34,269 bases of DNA from Cyanobacteria bacterium UBA4641 (GTDB lineage: Bacteria > Cyanobacteriota > Vampirovibrionia > Gastranaerophilales > Gastranaerophilaceae), in assembly GCA_002405805.1 (NCBI GenBank), contig DHMN01000067.1:659-34927 (forward strand), in the 5' to 3' direction. The position numbers and the translations under genes are program-made. Shown here piece by piece: positions 24,248 through 30,447 of the stretch; the stretch's first letter is position 1, and each line of letters opens with the position of its first letter. Under the pieces are notes generated by a model that saw only the letters and a program-made list of their open reading frames with translations, was not told the DNA's origin and searched no databases.

Positions 24248-24465
24248 GACATAGACCTTTTTGTTTATGTCTCTCCGGATGGGAGAGACCGAAATTGTAT
24301 TTGAGCGGTACGCGAAAATCTACAATTTCGAGTGAGGGTTTGAACAATGCAATTAATGTTCAATTATACTGAAAACCCCTCACCCTACCCCTCAGCCATA
24401 CGGTACGCAGTCTCACACAACCTGCATAGTACATTGGTTTTAGGGGATAAATACATAAAATGTGC

Positions 24466-24858
24466 TTAGTTTCCATCAGGAGTTTCTGTCGTGCATACAT
24501 TTTTGTTATTCAGATATTCTGTCCAAGCTGCATCTCCATCATTATTTCTCATTGCAGTTACAAGTTTATTAACCTGCTCTTTGGTAAAATTACAACGAAT
24601 AGTATATTTAGCATTAACAGGTCCGACAATTTCAATATATGAACATAACCCATTTCTAATCCCTACAATTCGTTTTCTTGTTGATACTTTCATCCCAAAC
24701 ATATCAATTGGACCAATTGAATAAGTATAAGGGTTACAAGTTTTGAATGAATTGATAAAATCATTTGTATAAGGATTACTATCTATTTGCGCGCATACGG
24801 CAATACCAACAATTCCACTAACTACAAATACACTTAATGCTATAATAAACTTTTGCAC
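24466..24858 (-). CDS. Small secreted or anchored protein, unknown function
   Basis: 130 aa, no named family. The GTG at 24858 is preferred over an ATG 12 nt upstream because GGAGG sits 5 nt before the GTG and overlaps the ATG. With this start the protein opens MQKFIIALSVFVVSGIVG, a standard signal peptide or anchor (about 1-21). The exported part is short, with three Cys (about K-T-C-N, G-L-C-S and I-R-C-N) plus one near the end. The region RCNFTKEQVNKLVTAMRNNDGDAAWTEYL is helical. The odd number of partner candidates leaves disulphide pairing open. The gene faces the repeat island. Confidence 0.68.
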   Translation of the reverse strand: MQKFIIALSVFVVSGIVGIAVCAQIDSNPYTNDFINSFKTCNPYTYSIGPIDMFGMKVSTRKRIVGIRNGLCSYIEIVGPVNAKYTIRCNFTKEQVNKLVTAMRNNDGDAAWTEYLNNKNVCTTETPDGN

Positions 24859-24870
24859 ACCAACCTCCAT

Positions 24871-25167
24871 AATAAATTAAAAATATCCTAAAACTCTCTT
24901 CTTGAGAATATTTTAATTTACTTATTAACACAATAAAAGATAATACGCAATGTTGTTAATATTTAACAAACATTATAAATGCCGAATTTGGATTATTAAA
25001 AAGATTCTGAAATAAATTCAGAATGACATTAAAATACTGGTCTTCTTGTCAGCTTGCCATCCTGCCTTCTCATTATTAACAAATGTAAAGCAAAATTTTC
25101 AAAATTAATCAATTTTTGTGCATTTATATACTTTATATATACAAGATATAGAAAACAAGGTTTTATT
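24871..25167. other. Intergenic region with a palindrome and one REP copy
   Basis: No gene is supported. It contains a 7-3-7 perfect palindrome TTGTTAA-TAT-TTAACAA (24953-24969), operator-like and placed about 95 bp before the minus-strand gene, and a REP-like palindrome (25004-25024). The TATA-rich stretch at 25127-25143 probably contains the promoter of the next plus-strand gene. Confidence 0.5.
25004..25024. repeat. REP-like palindrome, ATTCTGAA type
   Basis: Arms ATTCTGAA (25004-25011) and TTCAGAAT (25017-25024), followed by GACA as in the other copies. Confidence 0.72.
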
Positions 25168-25488
25168 ATGGTGAATTATAATAACTACAGCTCCAGATAT
25201 ACGCCTTCTGTCCACACCGGACGGACAAATATTTGGAATAGATATGAAGACAACGCTAATAATAAAAGAATGGCATTTATGGCTAATAGCTATCAAGCTC
25301 CATTGTTAAATTTCGGCGCACCACCTCCACATCCAATGGGTGGATATACAGAAGTGAACATTCAAAACGGTCCATCTAAATCTTGGATGCAAGGAAATGC
25401 CATAGGACAAATCACAGGATTTGGAGTCAACTTATATCAACAATACCAGCCACAAATTACAAATTTTTTCCATAAAATATTCGGATAA
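25168..25488 (+). CDS. Small Asn/Tyr/Pro-rich protein, unknown function
   Basis: 106 aa, no recognised domain, no signal peptide, no membrane helix. The composition is rich in Asn, Tyr, Pro and Gly (MVNYNNYSSRYTPSV..., GAPPPHPMGG), suggesting a largely disordered N-terminal half. The end (GQITGFGVNLYQQYQPQITNFFHKIFG) is amphipathic. The ATG at 25168 is chosen because AAGG lies 7 nt before it; the longer in-frame extension would begin in untranslated AT-rich sequence. A strong terminator follows, supporting it as a real single-gene unit. Confidence 0.65.
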   Translation: MVNYNNYSSRYTPSVHTGRTNIWNRYEDNANNKRMAFMANSYQAPLLNFGAPPPHPMGGYTEVNIQNGPSKSWMQGNAIGQITGFGVNLYQQYQPQITNFFHKIFG

Positions 25489-25498
25489 TATACAAAAC

Positions 25499-25530
25499 GT
25501 CGGCGGAAACTTAAAAAGTTTCCGCCGACT
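25499..25530. terminator. Bidirectional intrinsic terminator between small gene and groEL
   Basis: A perfect 14-bp stem (25499-25512 with 25516-25529) with a 3-nt loop. T-rich bases follow on the plus strand and GTTTTG on the minus strand. It sits between convergent genes. Confidence 0.9.
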
Positions 25531-25576
25531 TCTTATAACTTTTGGTCATACAACATAATTAACACATTGTGTTAAA

Positions 25577-27229
25577 TTACATCATACCTCCCATACCGCC
25601 CATGCCTGCCATTGCTGACATATCAGGTGCAGCAGCTTTTTCTTCTGGGATATCAACAACTGCAGCCTCTGTAGTCAATAACATTGAACCAACAGATGCA
25701 GCGTTAATCAAAGCTGACCTTGTAACTTTTGCAGGGTCAACGATACCTGCTTGGAACATATCAACATATTTGCTGTTTAATGCATCGTAACCATAAGCTC
25801 CGTCTTTTTCAAGAACACAATCAACAACAACATCAGCTTTAGCACCTGCGTTGCGAGCGATAGCTCTAAGAGGTACATCCAATGCAGCAGTCAAGATTTT
25901 GTAACCAACTTTTTCATCATCTGATTCAAAGTCCATAGAATCTAACTTAGCATTCAATTCTTGTTGAACTCTCAACAATGCTACGCCACCACCTGGAACA
26001 ATACCTTCTTCGTTAGCAGCTCTTGTAGCGTTTAGAGCATCTTCAATTCTCAATTTTCTTTCTTTCAATTCAACTTCTGATGCTGCACCAACTTCAATCA
26101 AAGCAACTCCGCCTGACAATTTTGCAACACGTTCTTGAAGTTTTTCTTTATCGTATTCACTATCAGATGCTTCAATTTGTTTTCTGATAAGTCTTACTCT
26201 TTCTTGAACAGCAGCTTTTGTTTCGTCACCAACAACGATTGTAGTTTCGTCTTTAGTAACAGTAACACGTTTTGCTTTACCTAACATTTGAGTTGTTACG
26301 TTTTCAAGCTTGATACCTAATTCTTCAGTGAACATTTCGCCACCAGTTAAAATAGCGATATCTTCAAGCATTGCTTTTCTTCTATCACCAAAACCCGGAG
26401 CTTTAACTGCAACTGCTCTCAAAACTTTTCTCATTGTATTTACAACTAATGTTGCAAGAGCTTCACCTTCGATATCTTCAGCAATCAATAACAAAGATTT
26501 GCCATCACGAGCAACTTGTTCCAACAATGGAACCAAGTCAGAAATCAAGTTGATTTTCTTGTTGCAACAGAATACATAAGCATCTTCAAGTACAGCTTCC
26601 ATTCTTTCAGGGTCTGTAACAAAGTAAGGTGAAATGTAACCTTTGTCAAATTGCATACCTTCAACAACTTTCAAGTTAGTACCGAAAGATTTTGATTCTT
26701 CAACAGTGATAACACCATCGTGACCAACTTTTTCCATTGCCTCAGCGATAAGTTCACCGATTTCTTTGTTGTTACCTGCAGAAATTGCAGCAACTTGAGC
26801 GATTTCTTCTTTTGTATTTACAGGTCTAGACATAGACTTGATTTTTGAAACAGCAGCATCAACAGCTCTATCAATACCGCGTTTCATAGACATTGGGTTA
26901 GCACCTGCAGTCAAGTTTTTCAAACCTTCGCGAACGATAGCTTGAGCCAAAACTGATGCGGTTGTAGTACCATCACCTGCTACATCATTTGTTTTAGAAG
27001 AAACTTCTTTCAACAATTGAGCACCTGAATTTTCCAATGCATCTTTCAATTCGATTTCTTTTGCAATAGTAACACCATCATTAACGATTTGAGGTGCACC
27101 AAATTTCTTTGTCAATATTACGTTTCTGCCTTTAGGTCCTAATGTAACTTTTACGGCATCTGCTACAGCATCAATTCCTTTTAGAAGAGCTTTTCTAGCC
27201 TCTTCATCAAAAATAATACGTTTTGCCAT
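25577..27229 (-). CDS. groEL: Chaperonin GroEL (60 kDa, Hsp60)
   Basis: A 550-aa subunit of the double-ring ATP-dependent folding chamber. The start MAKRIIFDEEARKALLKGIDAVADAVKVTLGPKGRNV, the ATP-binding AGDGTTTASVL (about residue 86 on), the apical EGMQFDKGYISPYF, the VPGGGVALLR segment and the Gly-Met-rich C-terminal tail GMGGMGGMM are all present. Full length, no lesion. It lies 34 bp after groES with AAAGGAGAAA before the ATG, so both come from one message. Strong codon bias is apparent, as expected for an abundant protein. Confidence 0.99.
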   Translation of the reverse strand: MAKRIIFDEEARKALLKGIDAVADAVKVTLGPKGRNVILTKKFGAPQIVNDGVTIAKEIELKDALENSGAQLLKEVSSKTNDVAGDGTTTASVLAQAIVREGLKNLTAGANPMSMKRGIDRAVDAAVSKIKSMSRPVNTKEEIAQVAAISAGNNKEIGELIAEAMEKVGHDGVITVEESKSFGTNLKVVEGMQFDKGYISPYFVTDPERMEAVLEDAYVFCCNKKINLISDLVPLLEQVARDGKSLLLIAEDIEGEALATLVVNTMRKVLRAVAVKAPGFGDRRKAMLEDIAILTGGEMFTEELGIKLENVTTQMLGKAKRVTVTKDETTIVVGDETKAAVQERVRLIRKQIEASDSEYDKEKLQERVAKLSGGVALIEVGAASEVELKERKLRIEDALNATRAANEEGIVPGGGVALLRVQQELNAKLDSMDFESDDEKVGYKILTAALDVPLRAIARNAGAKADVVVDCVLEKDGAYGYDALNSKYVDMFQAGIVDPAKVTRSALINAASVGSMLLTTEAAVVDIPEEKAAAPDMSAMAGMGGMGGMM

Positions 27230-27263
27230 TTTATTTTCTCCTTTTTAAAAACTTTTTTATTTA

Positions 27264-27548
27264 TTATTCAATAATTGCTAAAGCATCTTTGATAGAAAGA
27301 ATTTTGTATTCAGTACCATCAACTTTAACATCTGTGCCTGAATATTTAGCATAAAGGATAGTATCACCAACTTTTACATCCATTGGTTCTCTTTCGCCTT
27401 TATCATTCATTTTGCCAAGACCAACAGCTACAACCTCACCTCTTTGAGGTTTTTCTTTAGCACTATCAGGAATAAAGATTCCGCCTGAAGTTTGTTCAGT
27501 TTCTTCTATAACTTTAATAACGATTCTTTCACCTAATGGTTTAATCAT
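27264..27548 (-). CDS. groES: Co-chaperonin GroES (10 kDa)
   Basis: A 94-aa lid of the GroEL chamber. It has the standard start MIKPLGERIVIKVIEETEQTSGGI with the mobile loop (about 16-32, ending IFIPDSAKEKPQRG), GEVVAVG and the closing KVDGTEYKILSIKDALAIIE. First gene of the groESL operon; GGAGAGGAT precedes the ATG. No CIRCE element (TTAGCACTC-N9-GAGTGCTAA) is visible in the 200 bp upstream, so HrcA control of the standard kind is not supported. Confidence 0.98.
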   Translation of the reverse strand: MIKPLGERIVIKVIEETEQTSGGIFIPDSAKEKPQRGEVVAVGLGKMNDKGEREPMDVKVGDTILYAKYSGTDVKVDGTEYKILSIKDALAIIE

Positions 27549-27576
27549 GATATCCTCTCCTTTTCTTTACTGTCAT

Positions 27577-27628
27577 TTCTGAATATGATTCAGAATCCAT
27601 TTTACTAAACACCTGAATCTAATTCAGG
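27577..27628. repeat. Two REP-like palindromes in the groESL leader region
   Basis: TTCTGAAT-ATG-ATTCAGAA (27577-27595) and CCTGAAT-CTA-ATTCAGG (27612-27628) lie 29-80 nt before the groES start. They may be transcribed as hairpins in the groESL leader. Confidence 0.65.
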
Positions 27629-27722
27629 ATAACCTTAACAATATATTTATATAACGAATTTTAAAAAATTTAGGAAAAGTTAAGGAAAAATTAATTATTC
27701 AGATTAAAAAATTAATTATTAC

Positions 27723-27737
27723 GTCAACAGGGTTGAC
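27723..27737. promoter_or_regulatory. Operator-like palindrome between groESL and gmk
   Basis: GTCAAC-AGG-GTTGAC, a perfect 6-3-6 inverted repeat. Its two ends read as TTGACA (plus, 27733-27738) and TTGACG (minus), so a bound regulator could cover diverging -35 elements. The minus-strand -10 is not clear. Confidence 0.45.
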
Positions 27738-27885
27738 ATCATATATAAAATAGTAAATATTATTAGTGCAGGGTGAACTCCTAACAAGCTTGGAGTGACT
27801 GTTAAGAGTTCTCTTCATACCCTACAATTGATACAACTTTAATGCTATTGCTAGTATAGATAACGCTAGTGATAGCATTATTAAA
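27733..27885 (+). ncRNA. Candidate structured RNA upstream of gmk
   Basis: TTGACA (27733-27738) with TATTAT (27758-27763, 19-bp spacer) precedes a foldable stretch. A three-part stem can form: AGGGT 27770-27774 with ACCCT 27819-27823, GAACTC 27775-27780 with GAGTTC 27806-27811, and TAACA 27782-27786 with TGTTA 27800-27804. An alternative ACTCC/GGAGT pairing (27777-27781 with 27792-27796) would break it. A second 14-bp stem with two G-U pairs (27841-27854 with 27866-27879) follows, without a clear T-run. It does not match 6S, SRP, tmRNA or riboswitch signatures I know. It ends just before the gmk promoter, so it is probably a separate sRNA. Confidence 0.45.
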
Positions 27886-27892
27886 TAAAAGT

Positions 27893-27923
27893 TTGACTTA
27901 ATTTTATTTTTTCATTGTATAAT
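27893..27923 (+). promoter_or_regulatory. Promoter of gmk-coaBC-nif3, leaderless type
   Basis: TTGACT (27893-27898), a long 19-bp spacer and exact TATAAT (27918-27923), then 6 nt and ATG at 27930. No Shine-Dalgarno is present for gmk; the two downstream genes do have one. Confidence 0.65.
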
Positions 27924-27929
27924 ATCAAC

Positions 27930-28496
27930 ATGAATAAAAAATTATTTGTAATATCAGGATGTTCAGGTGTTGGAAAAGGCACCGTTTTAAAAGAGTTTAT
28001 GGCTAGAAACTCTAAAGATTTTATGCTTTCTGTTTCTTGTACGACAAGAAAACCGAGAGAAGGCGAAGTTGACGGAATTAATTATTTTTTCTTAACTCAG
28101 GAAGAATTTAAAGACTGCATCGCAAAAGACAAGTTTTTGGAATATGCGCAATTTGCAGGAAATTTTTACGGAACAAAGCAAAAATACATTAACCAAAAGT
28201 TTGAAGAGGGAATGAATATCATTCTCGAAATTGAGACTCAAGGAGCTTTGCAAGTTAAAAAGAAAATGCCAGAGGCTGTTTTGATTTTTATTGCTCCACC
28301 TAGTATTGAAGAACTTGAACACCGATTAAGAGGTCGCCATACCGAGGATGAAGAAACTATCCAAAAACGTTTAAATTTGGTAAAAACAGAACTTGAACGC
28401 TCAAAACAGTATGATTACGTTGTTACAAATGATGATGTCAGCCGTGCGGTTCAAGAAATCGAAGGTATTACAAAAAAAGAATTAGCCGAAAAATAA
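27930..28496 (+). CDS. gmk: Guanylate kinase
   Basis: A 188-aa cytosolic enzyme that phosphorylates GMP to GDP with ATP. The P-loop is GCSGVGKGT near the start (about 9-17), the GMP-binding region is SVSCTTRKPREGEVDGINYFF, and the lid and adenine region contain IFIAPPSIEELEHRLRGRHTEDEETIQKRL. Normal length. The ATG at 27930 is chosen over an in-frame TTG inside the promoter. It is the first gene of a gmk-coaBC-nif3 unit (35 and 23 bp gaps). In many bacteria rpoZ lies between gmk and coaBC; here it does not. Confidence 0.97.
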   Translation: MNKKLFVISGCSGVGKGTVLKEFMARNSKDFMLSVSCTTRKPREGEVDGINYFFLTQEEFKDCIAKDKFLEYAQFAGNFYGTKQKYINQKFEEGMNIILEIETQGALQVKKKMPEAVLIFIAPPSIEELEHRLRGRHTEDEETIQKRLNLVKTELERSKQYDYVVTNDDVSRAVQEIEGITKKELAEK

Positions 28497-28531
28497 CGGA
28501 AACTCCTTACATAAAAAGGTGGTAAGGCACT

Positions 28532-29722
28532 ATGTTAGAAAACAAAACTATTTTAATAGGTATAACAGGCGGAATTGCCGCTTATAAAATATTTGAACTT
28601 ATTCGCAAATTCAAAAAAAACGGAGCAAATGTCAAAGTTGTTTGCACACCAAACGCGATAAACTTTGTCACAAAATTAACTCTGCAAAACCTCAGCCAAA
28701 ATGAGGTTTATGTCCAAGAATTTGATGTAAAAAATTGGAAACCTGAACATATTTCACTGGCAGATGAGGCTGATATTATGGTAATTGCACCGGCGACAGC
28801 CAACACAATTTCTAAAATAGCACAAGGAATTGCCGACAACTTGCTAACCTCAATAGCTTGTGCTTTTTCAAAAAAAATGATAATAGCACCTGCGATGAAC
28901 TGCAATATGTGGAACAATCAAGCAGTACAAGAAAATATCGCAAAGTTAAAAGCTCGCGGAGTTGAAATCTTAGAACCTGAAAGCGGATTTTTGGCATGCG
29001 GCTATCTTGGAAAAGGCAGGCTTTGCAGTATCGACAAGATTTTTGATGCGGTATGCGAATCACTAAGTTATAGTGAAAAATTAAAAGGGAAAAAAGTTGT
29101 AATCACATCAGGCGGAACGATTGAAGATATTGACCCTGTGAGATACATCTCAAACTATTCATCAGGCAAAATGGGGAAAGCTCTGGCAGATAGCGCCAAA
29201 GCAATGGGGGCTGAAGTTGTTTTAATTACAACAAAAGAGTTTGACGCACCTTATAAAATTGTAAAAGTAAAATCCGCAATTAATATGCAAAACGCACTAA
29301 ACCAAGAATTTGAAACATCTGATTATATCATTATGGCAGCAGCCGTTGCTGATTACAGAGTAAAGAATTATTCTGAGCAAAAAATGAAAAAGACCTCAGA
29401 TGATGAAATCACATTGGAACTTGTTAAAAACCCTGATATTTTAAAAGGTTTATGCGAAAGAAAACAAAATTCAGCAGAACAAAATAAGCCGATAATTATC
29501 GGATTTTGCGCAGAAAGCGAAAACTTGATAGAAAATGCCAAAGCAAAAATCGCAAAAAAAGGATGTGATTACTTAATCGCAAATGACATTTCGCGAAAAG
29601 ATATCGGATTTTCCTCAAACGATAACGAAGTTTCAATTTTAGAGAAAAACGGAGAAATCACAAAAATTGAAAAAGCTCCAAAATCAACAATTGCGCGAAA
29701 AATTTTAGAATTTGTCAGTTAG
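28532..29722 (+). CDS. coaBC: Bifunctional phosphopantothenoylcysteine decarboxylase / phosphopantothenate-cysteine ligase
   Basis: A 396-aa flavoprotein for two steps of coenzyme A synthesis. The N-terminal CoaC domain (about 1-180) has GITGGIAAYK, KPEHISLADEADIMVIAPATANT with the active-site His, and APAMNCNMWNN, the PxMNxxMW-type substrate motif. The C-terminal CoaB domain (about 185-395) has VVITSGGTIEDIDPVRYISNYSSGKMG and AAAVADYR, with a cysteine-transfer and CTP-binding part ending in RKILEFVS. Complete fusion, normal length. AAGGTGGTAAGG precedes the ATG. It is co-transcribed with gmk and the Nif3-like gene. Confidence 0.97.
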   Translation: MLENKTILIGITGGIAAYKIFELIRKFKKNGANVKVVCTPNAINFVTKLTLQNLSQNEVYVQEFDVKNWKPEHISLADEADIMVIAPATANTISKIAQGIADNLLTSIACAFSKKMIIAPAMNCNMWNNQAVQENIAKLKARGVEILEPESGFLACGYLGKGRLCSIDKIFDAVCESLSYSEKLKGKKVVITSGGTIEDIDPVRYISNYSSGKMGKALADSAKAMGAEVVLITTKEFDAPYKIVKVKSAINMQNALNQEFETSDYIIMAAAVADYRVKNYSEQKMKKTSDDEITLELVKNPDILKGLCERKQNSAEQNKPIIIGFCAESENLIENAKAKIAKKGCDYLIANDISRKDIGFSSNDNEVSILEKNGEITKIEKAPKSTIARKILEFVS

Positions 29723-29745
29723 TTTATAAAAATTCGGAGCATTTT

Positions 29746-30447
29746 ATGAACAAATACGAAATAATCAAAAAAATAGAAAATTTTGCACCACCTGAAACGG
29801 CTGAAAGTTGGGACGCGTCAGGCTGGTTAATTGAGACAGCAAAAACTGATATTTCAAAAATAATGTTGTGCCTAACACCAACCAAAGAAATAATAACTCA
29901 GGCAAAAGCCCAAAACTGCGATATGATTATTTCGCATCATCCGATGTTTTGCGTACCTTATGAATATCAAACACCGACAATTGATATGTATTGCGCCCAC
30001 ACAAATCTTGATAAAGCCAAAGGCGGAACAACCGATACAATAATAAATTCGCTTGGCTTAGCCAAATACCAAATAAATTGTGAGCACGAATTTTTGAGAC
30101 TGATTGATATTCCTGAAAAAATTTCAATTACAGATTTTTCTAAAAAAATCTCAAAAATTTCACCAAACGCAAGAATAATTAACAACAAAGATATTAAAAA
30201 TTTAGGAAAAATTGCATTTTGCGCAGGCAGCGGTTCTGAATTTATCAAAGATGCGCAAAATTTAGGCGCAGATTGCCTTGTAACAGGAGATTTAAAATTC
30301 CATACCGCACTTGATTCAGAAATTGTAGTTTACGATATATGTCATTTTGAATCAGAAATTATCATATTACCTGTACTTAAAAATCTCATCGGAAATAAAG
30401 TCGAAACAATTTATGCAAATGAAAAATCTCCATTTGCCCAGATTTAG
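29746..30447 (+). CDS. Nif3-like dinuclear metal centre protein (YbgI/YqfO family)
   Basis: A 233-aa cytosolic protein of the widely conserved NIF3/YbgI family; a GTP cyclohydrolase 1 type 2 label is often attached, but the cellular role is unsettled. Metal ligands are visible as IISHHPMF (about 63-70), YCAHTNLDKAKGGTTD (about 84-99), and the late VYDICHFESE. The DAQNLGADCLVTGDLKFHTALD region is typical. It is the short form without the central CutA-like insert found in Gram-positive YqfO. GGAG precedes the ATG. The stop overlaps that of convergent mutS2 by 4 bp (TTAG). Confidence 0.9.
   Translation: MNKYEIIKKIENFAPPETAESWDASGWLIETAKTDISKIMLCLTPTKEIITQAKAQNCDMIISHHPMFCVPYEYQTPTIDMYCAHTNLDKAKGGTTDTIINSLGLAKYQINCEHEFLRLIDIPEKISITDFSKKISKISPNARIINNKDIKNLGKIAFCAGSGSEFIKDAQNLGADCLVTGDLKFHTALDSEIVVYDICHFESEIIILPVLKNLIGNKVETIYANEKSPFAQI

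Larger units (their letters stand above)
23946..24465. repeat. Repeat island, gene-free
   Basis: No coding sequence is supported here. It holds a 64-nt imperfect hairpin (24024-24087) repeated near 33.98 kb, and three REP-like palindromes (24119-24139, 24160-24180, 24227-24247). It also holds a run of further stems: GTCTCTCC/GGAGAGAC 24269-24289, GAAATTGTA/TACAATTTC 24291-24329, and GTGAGGGTTT/AAACCCCTCAC 24332-24383 with an inner TGAACA/TGTTCA. The word CGGTACGC occurs twice (24306 and 24401). Confidence 0.75.

Noticed and set aside
23946..24465. A CRISPR array or insertion sequence in the repeat island
   Set aside because: Repeats are palindromes of varied spacing without regular spacers, and no transposase frame is present.
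25054..25167. N-terminal extension of the 106-aa protein
   Set aside because: It lies in AT-rich promoter-like DNA, and AAGG precedes the ATG at 25168.
26310..26579. Open frame antisense to groEL
   Set aside because: A shadow frame within a highly conserved gene.
27770..27879. 6S RNA, SRP RNA or a purine riboswitch
   Set aside because: The long bubbled rod of 6S, the GGAAGGAAGCA-type SRP loop and the purine-switch core are all absent, so no known name was assigned.
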